Source: Planctomycetota bacterium
Lineage (GTDB): Bacteria > Planctomycetota > Planctomycetia > Pirellulales > Pirellulaceae
Reading direction: 5' to 3'
Assembly: GCA_963204965.1 (NCBI GenBank)
Contig: CAUJKA010000463.1
Location: 1 to 60,333, forward strand
Length of the DNA stretch: 60,333 bases
Shown here: positions 52,301 to 59,578 of the stretch, one piece after another
How the letters are laid out: each line of letters begins with the position of its first letter
How positions within the stretch are numbered: position 1 is the first letter of the stretch
Translations under genes and position numbers: made by a program
The notes under the pieces: model-generated
The model's input: only the letters and a program-made list of their open reading frames with translations
What the model was told of the DNA's origin: nothing
Databases searched by the model: none

Positions 52301-52707
52301 GCGGAGGCTGGCTCTGCTTCAACCGCGTCAACGACTGACTCAACAACATCGATAACCGGCACAGCATCGTCGATCACATCAACCGATTCGACTCCTACAA
52401 CTTCGTCATCGTCTAGCAGCACTTCGACTGTAGAGCTGGAGGGCGCCAAACCGAGTTCGTCCTCGGTCGCCTTCGCGGCACTTGAGCTTGATGTCACCGG
52501 GCGACCAGAAGCCAATTCGGCAACCAATCGAGTCGCTTGAAACTTGGTTAAGTGTCCGTTATCAACCAACAGTTTGGCAATCAATTCCGGTGAGAGCTTC
52601 ACTTTGCTCTCCGCAACTTGTCTGCGCAATTCGATGATTACATCGTCCGACAACAACTGCTTGGATTCGAGAAGTTCAATAAACTTGATCGCAAGAGGTT
52701 GCATCAA
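49312..52707 (-). CDS. membrane-anchored PQQ-type beta-propeller protein
   Basis: The 1131-residue protein begins with a helical module (LLSDDVIIELRRQVAESKVKLSPELIAKLLVDNGHLTKFQATRLVAEL) that is also found in front of planctomycete kinases, then a Ser/Val/Asp-rich linker, a membrane segment at about 180-200 (ILGVAVILGIVCVAGFFLVNWM), TPR-like helices, and from about residue 430 a PQQ-enzyme-like propeller of repeated A-x-x-G-x-x-x-W units (INAASGEVLWNKH, LDAVSGQTKWVKQ, IDSSSGEILGSS). Propeller is probably extracytoplasmic. It is the first gene of a three-gene coupled set. Confidence 0.88.
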   Translation of the reverse strand: MMQPLAIKFIELLESKQLLSDDVIIELRRQVAESKVKLSPELIAKLLVDNGHLTKFQATRLVAELASGRPVTSSSSAAKATEDELGLAPSSSTVEVLLDDDEVVGVESVDVIDDAVPVIDVVESVVDAVEAEPASAFSFDSRPPARSSSRSNSSPTGNKVSIAQAGANPWDSFRILGVAVILGIVCVAGFFLVNWMRKGSADDAIKAADDTYEQRQYDVAKGAYQTFANGWKSHEKASYARIRAVLAAIRKDIEGSAPITAFKTAEAQLPTIVDEPGLADQQADLAGALVSLAEKFATRMDSSKEPDQRKELMSEMDKLMEMINDSKFVGTTQRTQQAPTLLKIEESRARIQREIRRDDELVVALKQIDQLLEEKEVQKAYDVRKQLINQYPLLETNAELVKRVRQASDTQRGLVKDFTSTAKMLGEPSPDAAKSFVFANREGNPVAELEGTVLYFKVKGSVYAINAASGEVLWNKHVGIGLDSYPVRLEAVPNSDVLVAEAEAGRLHRLAGESGASKWSLDFAEPILTPVVEKEDLFISTYSGKIYSLDAVSGQTKWVKQLPQSINVSPCVVAGKKHVYQPADHSNIYLLDRQSGSCSEVFYLGHRQGSIAVPPVLVQGLLFVIENISNDAARIRILQPANEGMTSVQNAIAIEGNVIATPTIDRTRVLVQSDLGTTLALDVESNNEKDKVTVMARIPKNLDTPKLTWTAFNQNSIWLAEGRLARFDLVVSTGTFKRDWSENEGDQFVAPLQLFGKTLFHARRLRGNQGVRISAIGASDRKEYWKLDLAEPVSMIVKKQQKGFAAITSSGSYYSVTNKPLITKAEASASQSAGMRWFGNPTWLSPTQAILLNRSNAKEFALYNEGTSPLRLLNVAFGSATPTSEAVLAGDKLVVGLDNGQLVMFDPTTGSLIGAPYQPALKPSAKVQWNKPVYLADSRSIVIASDLKRVVRLDTKDSLRQISDVAVENNLIGPLAIVGSNVVAVQAGGSADEISVFNSTSLAESKGTVLEGKLVAGPFGGAEIGLVQTNQKLLGIDSEGKAKWTIEFPNSQIVGEPVMVGSNFLISTRAGKLWSIDSSSGEILGSSDLGQPLSTAPMVVDGRVLLGTDEGAIMVTAVPTSSTTNAVGGQQ

Positions 52708-53230
52708 AGCTTTCCTGGAGATATCGAGAAGTTCAACAGCATATTGCAGTACAAAACAGTTCGCATCAGTGCAAAAAAGTAACTATGAATTGGCCTTTGG
52801 TGACGCAGAGCTACCGCTGAGAGGATTGACTGGCTCGTTGAAAATCGACGTAACGTTGGCGCTCTTCTTCGCGAGTTTTGACTCTGACCGGAAAGAACGA
52901 CCCCAATTCATGCGACTTCCTCTTAACCATCAACTCAAGCCACTTTGCTGCAGATAACCAACGCCGCAGCATCGATGTCAGACTAACAAGCACGGAGACT
53001 TGGCTGACGATCCAATTCATGCTTTCAAGACAAGCGATTCATCTTGGATCAATTGGTGCTGGCGAGTCCGTTTTCCGTCTGCCGGGCATCGAATGACCCC
53101 AACAGCCTTTGACGTCTAATCGCCGCTATCATTTGATCCACTTAAGATGATAACTAGCAATCATCTCAAGTGCAGCCACACGTTTAGGTTGTGCCTCTGA
53201 TTTGAGCAAAAATCTAGAAACCCTAAGGTG
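52708..53230. other. 523-base region upstream of the PQQ-propeller gene
   Basis: An open frame on the minus strand (52811-53020, 69 codons) might encode a small protein with one hydrophobic helix, but it has no ribosome binding site I trust and I do not call it. The rest shows nothing. It probably contains the promoter of the 52707-44904 operon. Confidence 0.4.
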
Positions 53231-54133
53231 CTATCTTGAAGGAGTTCGATAGTACTGCTCGATCACCGCAAATTCAAAACCACTGCTAGTGGGACGAGAT
53301 TCGAAAATGGTCTTAGCAATCTCTTTGACCGACTTCTTGCCTTTGCTTTCCCAATACGCTTTTTCAGCCAACGCCAACGTATTCTCCAAGTCCTTCGGGA
53401 TGTACTTAATGATTAGTCGACCTTGAGTTCTCACTCCGGCCTGGCCTAAGAGCTGTGTATCAAATTGTCGAAGAGGTCCATCAGTTCGCCACATAAAAAA
53501 CAGACGCTGAAGTTTATTTTCGTCTTCAACTGTGCCACTCCTTTTCTTGGGGGAGCCAGCAAAGCCACTAGCGTAATCCACCGAGGCAATATTTCCCCCT
53601 ACACATGCGAGCTCGATCTTGAAGAAGTCAAGTTGCTCGGAGTATGGCTTGAGTCCCTTAGCTTGGAATTTGAGTTCCCATCGTTCAAACCGTGGAACGA
53701 TATCATCGCCTTCTCCAAGCGGACCTGGTGGGCGACTGTCACCCTTGCCATTTTTTCCCGTCGCGGAAACATCCGAATCCGAGCTTACGGAATCGATAGA
53801 TGCGGCGACAGTGGAGGCAACATCAGAAACTGCTTCGAGCGATTTTTCTAACGTCGGTTCAGAAAGCACCTCGGCCTCTTCCGATCCAGGCGGTTCGATG
53901 TCGCGTTCGAAACCGGCGGCGTGATCTCCGCGTCCCGCAATGTTTTCCTCAAGCATAATCCCGGCTGGGGCTGATTCCCAAGTGAACGTTGTCGTTAGCC
54001 AGAAGATGAAAAGAACCAGGACCAATCCTCCGACAATGATCAACATGGACATCAAGAAGCTGGCGACTGTGTCCACCTTTTGAGTCTGCTTGCTCGTCTG
54101 GTCACGAACCTGTCGAGTAGTTGTCATGCTCAT
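53231..54133 (-). CDS. single-pass membrane protein, planctomycete type
   Basis: The 300-residue protein has a short charged N-terminus, one membrane segment (FLMSMLIIVGGLVLVLFIFWLTTTF) at about 27-50, an acidic Ser-rich linker (to about 145), and a C-terminal domain WELKFQAKGLKPYSEQLDFFKIELACVGGNIASVDYASGFAG ... KYIPKDLENTLALAEKAYWESKGKK. The family is unknown to me by name; in planctomycetes genes like it often lie between ExbB/ExbD-type and cyclase-like genes, but no exbB/exbD is present here. It is upstream of the PQQ operon on the same strand. Confidence 0.75.
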   Translation of the reverse strand: MSMTTTRQVRDQTSKQTQKVDTVASFLMSMLIIVGGLVLVLFIFWLTTTFTWESAPAGIMLEENIAGRGDHAAGFERDIEPPGSEEAEVLSEPTLEKSLEAVSDVASTVAASIDSVSSDSDVSATGKNGKGDSRPPGPLGEGDDIVPRFERWELKFQAKGLKPYSEQLDFFKIELACVGGNIASVDYASGFAGSPKKRSGTVEDENKLQRLFFMWRTDGPLRQFDTQLLGQAGVRTQGRLIIKYIPKDLENTLALAEKAYWESKGKKSVKEIAKTIFESRPTSSGFEFAVIEQYYRTPSR

Positions 54134-54200
54134 TTGTACTTACTCCGAATTCCTAGTGGTTCTTCTGTCTTGCAGCTCGCATCCCAACCCGAAATGCATC

Positions 54201-54284
54201 TTTCCTCGGATTTTCGAGCTCGTACTCGTACTCGAATCCGGTCTTCTGAGTACGATAACGAGCACCATTTCATTGAGCACAAAA
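54201..54284. repeat. dispersed palindromic repeat, copy B
   Basis: CCTCGGATTTTCGAGCTCG, GAATCCGGTCTT, GTACGATAACGAGCACCATT and TCATTGAGCAC match copy A (4766-4930) in order. The arms GAGCTCGTACTCGTACTCG and GAGTACGATAACGAGCAC can pair. It fills most of the 178-base gap between the 300-residue membrane protein gene and the preceding cyclase-like gene, and may end transcription of the latter. Confidence 0.8.
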
Positions 54285-54311
54285 TGCGTTAGCGAGGGAT
54301 ATCCCCCACAC

Positions 54312-55925
54312 TCACCGATCCAAGAACACAAAGTCAGGTTTGATTCCCAGATACCAAGCCTTCCAATAACTAATTGCAGCCGAACGCTGTTGATCTTTTG
54401 GATTCGCCTCGCGAATGTGCACTGTATCCAGTCGTCGGCTTAGGAGCCGCAAACTCTCTTCTGCCAACTTCGGTACAAAAGGATCATTGTCTGAAAGTGC
54501 ATAAATCAGATCAGGCACAACCGACAAATCCTCGCTTCGACCAAGCAGCCTTGCAGACAGACGTCGTGCAACGGCATTCTGGCTGTCCAGCAATCGTGAC
54601 AATCGCGCCACTTGCTGAGTTCTTTCGGCGGGTTCACGGCTGAGCGCCATATTGTTTGCGAGCATGCCTTCGCCGACGTAGTTCTTTTCGTCTTCCATCA
54701 AGCTCAGCAAGCTCTCAACAGATGTGTCTTTATTGCTGACGATCTTATCGCCAACCATGCGAATGCTGGAAACATCCTTGGGCAGTTCGTATCCTCCGAA
54801 AGCAACACCCTCGTCTAACTTTCCGATTGCCTTTTGAGTGCTTCGAATCAAGAACAGGACGGCGAAGCAAGTGTCGATGTGAGCTGTTGAAGCGGTTCCA
54901 TTCTTCCACGAGCCGTCGGGGCTCTGCGTCCGCGCAAACTCCTCTACACCCTGGTTGTACCAAGCTGGACTCTTGTCCTGCTTGCCTTTGACGATTTCGC
55001 GTAGGCTCTCGTAACGCTCTTGGCCGTATCGCCAGTAATAGTACCACTCTTGAGCTTGAGGTCCTGCTCGATCTTGGTAATTGAAAGCACGATCCAATGC
55101 CTCTTGAACCTGTTCGCGCTTGATCGTCGGCTTGGGATCGTTCTTGCTTCGAACAATGTTGTCGATACGCTCGAAAGCCTTGGGAATTCCGTCTTCATCT
55201 TTCGATCGATTTCCGAACAACTTCAGTTCGTCACAGGCAAGCAGCAAGGAGCAAATGCCCGCTGTACCCAGTGATCGAGAAACGCCCATTTGCGCGACAA
55301 GGCTGTTACTGTTGGAGACGACGCCTTGATAGCCCCACGAACCGCTTGGATCTTGAGTAGCGAGCAGGTAGCGAATACTTGCCTCTGTGCTGGTGACCGG
55401 AGTTCGGATTCCTGCCTTATCCATCGACCAAGTCGCCAGCATCACATATTGAACCTGAGAGGTATCACCGGTCGAGCGGCTGGCGTCCAAGTATCCGTGG
55501 CCACCGTGATTCTTTTGTACGCGAACGAACCAGTCTCGAGCTGCTTCTAACTGGCTTCGATAAGCCTCTGGACTAACCGCGGATAAAAGCAGACAAGCTA
55601 CACCAGTGTCGTAAACAATGTGCGTTTCAGTGCTTCCGCTGACAGCCTTGCGGATTATCGACTGAGCCGCTTGAATGCCTGTTTTAACCTTCGGGTGCTC
55701 TGGATCGCCAGTGACCTTGAGAGCGGTATAGCCTGCTAGCGCCGCGCCCCCGGCGGCATACATATCGGCCGACGCGTTCTGATTGAGATATCCCATCGCG
55801 CGGTCGATCATGCCTTGTTGCTTGGGATGTTCGGGTTGGTATTGAGCCCGCGCTAAGGCTGGCGTTGAGCAAACGATGGCTGTGACGGACAGAAGAAGCA
55901 AAGACCTTGCTACGAATGGGTTCAT
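54312..55925 (-). CDS. secreted squalene-cyclase/prenyltransferase-like repeat protein with HEAT-like tail
   Basis: ATG 55925 (MNPFVARSLLLLSVTAIVCSTPALARAQ) gives 537 residues with a signal peptide; the frame to 56030 lacks support. Alpha/alpha barrel repeats with Q-x-x-x-G-x-W-like motifs are seen: LLATQDPSGSWGYQG, FARTQSPDGSWKNGTAS, KNHGGHGYLDASR. These are structurally like squalene cyclase and prenyltransferase subunits, but the catalytic D-x-D-D motif is not evident, so it probably binds rather than catalyses. The C-terminal part (LSRLLDSQNAVARRLSARLLGRSEDLSVVPDLIYALSDNDPFV) resembles HEAT repeats. Confidence 0.85.
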   Translation of the reverse strand: MNPFVARSLLLLSVTAIVCSTPALARAQYQPEHPKQQGMIDRAMGYLNQNASADMYAAGGAALAGYTALKVTGDPEHPKVKTGIQAAQSIIRKAVSGSTETHIVYDTGVACLLLSAVSPEAYRSQLEAARDWFVRVQKNHGGHGYLDASRSTGDTSQVQYVMLATWSMDKAGIRTPVTSTEASIRYLLATQDPSGSWGYQGVVSNSNSLVAQMGVSRSLGTAGICSLLLACDELKLFGNRSKDEDGIPKAFERIDNIVRSKNDPKPTIKREQVQEALDRAFNYQDRAGPQAQEWYYYWRYGQERYESLREIVKGKQDKSPAWYNQGVEEFARTQSPDGSWKNGTASTAHIDTCFAVLFLIRSTQKAIGKLDEGVAFGGYELPKDVSSIRMVGDKIVSNKDTSVESLLSLMEDEKNYVGEGMLANNMALSREPAERTQQVARLSRLLDSQNAVARRLSARLLGRSEDLSVVPDLIYALSDNDPFVPKLAEESLRLLSRRLDTVHIREANPKDQQRSAAISYWKAWYLGIKPDFVFLDR

Positions 55926-56391
55926 CGTGAACAGCCCAATAGTCAATGTTGAACGTAAACCAGAGGAGGTGCTAGCGGGGTACTTCGGCGGATCAAGCGG
56001 CTTGGGAGCCTGGAGTTCCAAGATCGGCAAGCAGGAACGATCGGCCCGAGAACAACGCTAAGCAGTCAAGTATTTCACAATTGGCCAGGACTTTAAAGAG
56101 TCGGTCGTGTCGATTCTGCGAGATTTTCCGTAATCGTCGAATGAAATTCCCATCATTCGCAAGGAGAGCACAACCAGGCGTTGACAGGCGGCGGAATGGT
56201 CAATAGCATTGCTACTTCGAAATGCGAGTTTTCGTGCCGCAAAAGCAATCGCGGCCACAACTTGGAACCGCACTCACTAAGTCGAACAACACTCCCCAAG
56301 GGCTTGAACAACGAGCCAAGATAGAACTTCAAAGTTACGCAACCGCAATCTTTGGTTCGATCAGATTTGGGAAGCTTGAAATTGCTTGGGA
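55926..56391. other. 466-base region upstream of the cyclase-like gene and of tRNA-Phe
   Basis: Nothing with protein-like composition is found on either strand. The region should contain the promoters of the cyclase-like gene (-) and of the tRNA gene (+). Confidence 0.4.
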
Positions 56392-56464
<73 letters not shown>

Positions 56465-57081
56465 CTTCCCTTGCGCTCTGGACGCTCTCTCGTCCTGACT
56501 CAATCTAAACACTTTGCAAGCTTCTGGATCAGCGTCCGTGATGCAGTGACTACTCTTCGTAGGGTATGTGCAGCGTGCAACAGCCAATTGAGCACGCATT
56601 AAAGTCGAGTCTGACTTATCGAACACTTCACCTTGCCAATCGACCGCGCGCAACACACCATTTTCGAACCGAAAAAGCTGAACGTCGCTTTCGACCCACG
56701 CACGTCTCCTGAATATTCGTTGGGTGTCCTGCTAACGCAAGTTCTCTAACAGGGGCACGAAGACACAAAGCTAAGACTCTCTCGCAAACGTTACATTAGA
56801 TTTCGCCACGTGTAGCACGCTCTGAGAGGCGAGGGCAGCAAGCCTCGAAGGGCGTGGCTGAGTTTGACTTCGATCGGCAGAACACCTAATTCCCACGCCC
56901 ATCAGTTGTTGCCTCGCTGCGCTTCGGTCAACAACTCACAAAATTGATTGGACACTAAGCAGGACGCGAAGACCACGAAGATGTGGATCTCAATTCTTCT
57001 TGCTCTTCGAGACCTTCGTGGTTAACTTGTCGCTTTTGAAATCGCTTCGAGTTCTTTGATGGCTAGATAACTCCTGGTAAG
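56465..57081. other. 617-base region after tRNA-Phe
   Basis: No gene found. Two low-complexity or palindromic stretches occur: around 56755-56780 (GGGCACGAAGACACAAAG type) and a pairable CCACGAAG ... CTTCGTGG at about 56972-57022. Both look like parts of dispersed repeats. Confidence 0.4.
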
Positions 57082-57540
57082 CTAATCCTTGGTTCGCTCG
57101 AATTGTTTAAAGTGCGACCAAACACCTTCAAGATCTTTCTTATGCCTGAGTCCAACGGTGTCGGTGTGTTCGTCCATGGCTACGCTCATCGTGCGTAGCT
57201 CATCGCCGAAGAACATGTAAACAGTCCCTGAGGTGTCTACAGGAATGTAGCGGCCATCGGTGCTTCTGATTAGCGGTGTGGCACCTGAGTTCATGTCGAC
57301 GCGTTTGTCGGCACGCATCTGCTGCTCTGGTGTCCCAATCGGCCAAGTCTGAATTATGGCAAAGGCTAACTCGTCGCCGTTGCCATAATAACCGTAGGTG
57401 ATGACGACAGAATGACCCCCGATGGAAAATCCTGTTCCACTTTGTTGCAAGCCAAAGTTCATCAGACCCATTTTGCCGATCATCCAAACTAGTGCTACGC
57501 CAATGCAGCACACAACAATTATGAGCCTTCGATTTGGCAT
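57082..57540 (-). CDS. hypothetical membrane-anchored protein
   Basis: The 152-residue protein has a short basic start, one membrane segment (LIIVVCCIGVALVWMIGKMGLM), then a soluble part with GGHSVVITYGYYGNGDELAFAIIQ and DGRYIPVDTSGTVYMFFGDELRTMSV. No family is recognised. It is probably anchored facing the periplasm. It is alone, 228 bases from the next gene on the same strand. Confidence 0.7.
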   Translation of the reverse strand: MPNRRLIIVVCCIGVALVWMIGKMGLMNFGLQQSGTGFSIGGHSVVITYGYYGNGDELAFAIIQTWPIGTPEQQMRADKRVDMNSGATPLIRSTDGRYIPVDTSGTVYMFFGDELRTMSVAMDEHTDTVGLRHKKDLEGVWSHFKQFERTKD

Positions 57541-57640
57541 TTCGTAGTTGGTTCTTTGGACTAAGTGACAAAGACGGCTGTGTTGCGGACAAGTGATTGT
57601 AGCAAGCAGTTGTAGCAGTGTGCCATCATTCAGGCGAGCA

Positions 57641-57715
57641 GAAGAGGGAAGAGGGAAGAGGGAAGAGGAGGCGGAGCCTCGAAGACAGTGCGTTCCCAGG
57701 CAGAGCCTGGGAACG
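57641..57715. repeat. GAAGAGG heptamer array and adjacent palindrome
   Basis: GAAGAGG is repeated four times at 57641-57668. At 57691-57715 CGTTCCCAGGC and GCCTGGGAACG form an 11-base perfect inverted repeat with loop AGA. This CGTTCCCAGGC palindrome type is common in intergenic DNA of several bacterial groups. It lies just after the end of the secreted VOC protein gene. Confidence 0.8.
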
Positions 57716-57767
57716 AGGTGGGGAACGAGGGAGAACGAGAAGACGAGCCTGGGAAAGAAATGGAAAA

Positions 57768-58265
57768 CTACTTGGTGGGCTTGGGAACGTGCTGGTCGAT
57801 TAGGATTGGATTGCCGTCGGGGTCGACTAGAGTTAGAAACGCGGGGCCGCTAGTTGCTTCGTCGGCAGAGACGACGGGATTAAGGCCGCGTTTCTTCAGC
57901 TCTTGCTGGATCTCGCGCACGTCTTGGAATTCGTCCAACGTCTTGCAATCACGGTCCCAACCAGGATTGTAGGTCAGCGAATTCTTGTCGAACATGCCTT
58001 GGTACAAGCCGATCGTGCTGGTCTCGTTCTGCATGACAACGTATTTGTGCTTCAGGTTCCCCCCGCTCACCTTGAACCCGAGTTTCTCGTAAAATTCCTT
58101 CGATGCATTTACGTCCTTCACATTCAAACTGATGGAGAAGTTTCCTAGTTGCATGTCTTTATCCTTGTTAGATTTATCGAGAGTTTCATTCGGCTTTGAA
58201 CCGCTCACTGGGTAGACGACGAGGCAGCAGACGACCAATATAAGAGTTGGAATGGCGTATCGCAT
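57768..58265 (-). CDS. secreted VOC-superfamily (glyoxalase-like) protein
   Basis: ATG 58265 follows GGAG by 7 bases and gives 165 residues. A signal peptide (RYAIPTLILVVCCLVVYPVSG) precedes a single VOC domain: LGNFSISLNVKDVNASKEFYEKLGFKV, YVVMQNETSTIGLYQG, FQDVREIQQELKKRGLNPV and PAFLTLVDPDGNPILIDQH, with metal-binding residues H or E at the usual sites only partly conserved. Secretion is unusual for this family. The AraC gene is divergent 94 bases away. Confidence 0.88.
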   Translation of the reverse strand: MRYAIPTLILVVCCLVVYPVSGSKPNETLDKSNKDKDMQLGNFSISLNVKDVNASKEFYEKLGFKVSGGNLKHKYVVMQNETSTIGLYQGMFDKNSLTYNPGWDRDCKTLDEFQDVREIQQELKKRGLNPVVSADEATSGPAFLTLVDPDGNPILIDQHVPKPTK

Positions 58266-58359
58266 CAACGGTCTCCTTCGAAAAATGGATGGCTAGGTAG
58301 AACGAACGTTTTGTTGGGCATCATCGTACCCGGCAGTCACTTCGAGTTCTTGACAAATC

Positions 58360-59274
58360 TTGCGATCGGCTAAGAAAATCTCCGCAGCACAAACAACGAG
58401 TTATGTTCAGCGTATCAATCGAGTGATTGACCACATTGTCGCCGATCTGACTCGGCCTGTAAGCCTAACCAAGTTAGCTCAATTGGCGGACCTTTCGCCA
58501 TTTCACTTCCACCGCGTGTTCCAGGCGATGGTCGGTGAGACGCCCAATGAGTTCGTCAAGCGATTGCGGCTGGAACGATCGCTGTATTTGATGAGCTTCG
58601 GGAAGCGAAAATCGTTGACCGACATCGCCCTCGACAGTGGTTTCTCCAGCTCGTCCGATTTCACCAGAAGCTTCAAACAACGGTATGGGGTCGCGCCGAG
58701 CAAATTTGATGTGGCGGCCTGGCGTAGCGAACATCATGAACGCATTGAAGCGGCGGCCGCTGAGTCGCCGTTTAAGCTGACTGAAAAACTACCGCGAACT
58801 AATCCCGATCACTTTCGTGTTCGAGTTCGTGAAATGCCAGCGCGAACTGTGGCCTACATTCGGGTCTCAAACCCCTATCAAGGTGATGCTGTCGTGCAAG
58901 CCGCCCAACGATTGTTGTCTTGGGCGGAGACTCATCGCATTGCCGATAACCAATGGTACGGATACCAATTTGAGAGCCCACAAGTGACGGCCTTGGAGTT
59001 GTGTCACTATTGCGTGGCTGTAGAACTGAAGACTGAAATCCAGGCCGAAGGCGAAGTCGGCGTGTATCATTTTCCGCCGATGTTAGTTGCCGAAGTCGTC
59101 ATGAAAGGCGGCATCGATCTGGAGATACGCCTGCTGCGATGGTTGTATGGTAGTTGGCTTCCTCGCAGCAAATACGTCCCAGCCGACCAACCATGTTTTG
59201 AAGCCTGGTTGGGTAAGCCGTTCGCGCATGGCTTCGAGCATTTCGAATTGGCCATCCATTTGCCGATAAAGTAA
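58360..59274 (+). CDS. AraC-family regulator with GyrI-like ligand-binding domain
   Basis: Residues about 15-115 hold two AraC helix-turn-helix motifs (SLTKLAQLADLSPFHFHRVFQAMVGETPNEFVKRLRLERS and SLTDIALDSGFSSSSDFTRSFKQRYGVAPSKF). The C-terminal half is a GyrI/Rob-type domain (VREMPARTVAYIRVSNPY ... GYQFESPQVTALELCHYCVAVEL ... LVAEVVMKGGIDL ... PCFEAWLGKPF) that binds small molecules. The layout, DNA-binding domain first, is that of the SoxS/Rob-type fusion family. The start at TTG 58360 is uncertain. It probably controls the divergent VOC gene. Confidence 0.93.
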   Translation: MRSAKKISAAQTTSYVQRINRVIDHIVADLTRPVSLTKLAQLADLSPFHFHRVFQAMVGETPNEFVKRLRLERSLYLMSFGKRKSLTDIALDSGFSSSSDFTRSFKQRYGVAPSKFDVAAWRSEHHERIEAAAAESPFKLTEKLPRTNPDHFRVRVREMPARTVAYIRVSNPYQGDAVVQAAQRLLSWAETHRIADNQWYGYQFESPQVTALELCHYCVAVELKTEIQAEGEVGVYHFPPMLVAEVVMKGGIDLEIRLLRWLYGSWLPRSKYVPADQPCFEAWLGKPFAHGFEHFELAIHLPIK

Positions 59275-59578
59275 GTTGGGTTGAGGTACGAAACCCACGT
59301 TCTTCATGTAGGGTGTGTGAAGCTTGCATCTGCGAGTTGAATTTGCGTTACACTTCAGCCGGCATCAAACAAGAGAGTTCGCATGACCAAACGACCGCAA
59401 GCGCAACACACCAACTGCGAGGCGGTAGACTCTTAGCGGAGCCAAGTCGACTCCAACTCCGTGGCGTGTTACGAGGTCTGACTACGAGGATGTCATAGTA
59501 CAACACTTCGGCAATGAATTTTCTCGATGAATGGTGATGAGTGTTGGACCTCTACACACGCCCTACGATTGAACAACT
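59275..59578. other. 304-base region between convergent genes
   Basis: I see no gene or clear repeat. A short frame (ATG 59383 after GAGAG, 17 codons) is too short to call. No convincing terminator hairpin is visible. Confidence 0.35.

Noticed and set aside
52811..53020. Possible 69-residue membrane microprotein upstream of the PQQ gene
   Set aside because: No convincing ribosome binding site and weakly hydrophobic; kept only as a remark in the gap description.
54312..55925. Active squalene-hopene cyclase
   Set aside because: The protein has a signal peptide and lacks a visible D-x-D-D catalytic motif, so only the fold is claimed.
57593..57853. Open reading frame over the GAAGAGG array
   Set aside because: It consists of repeat DNA and the antisense of the VOC gene end.
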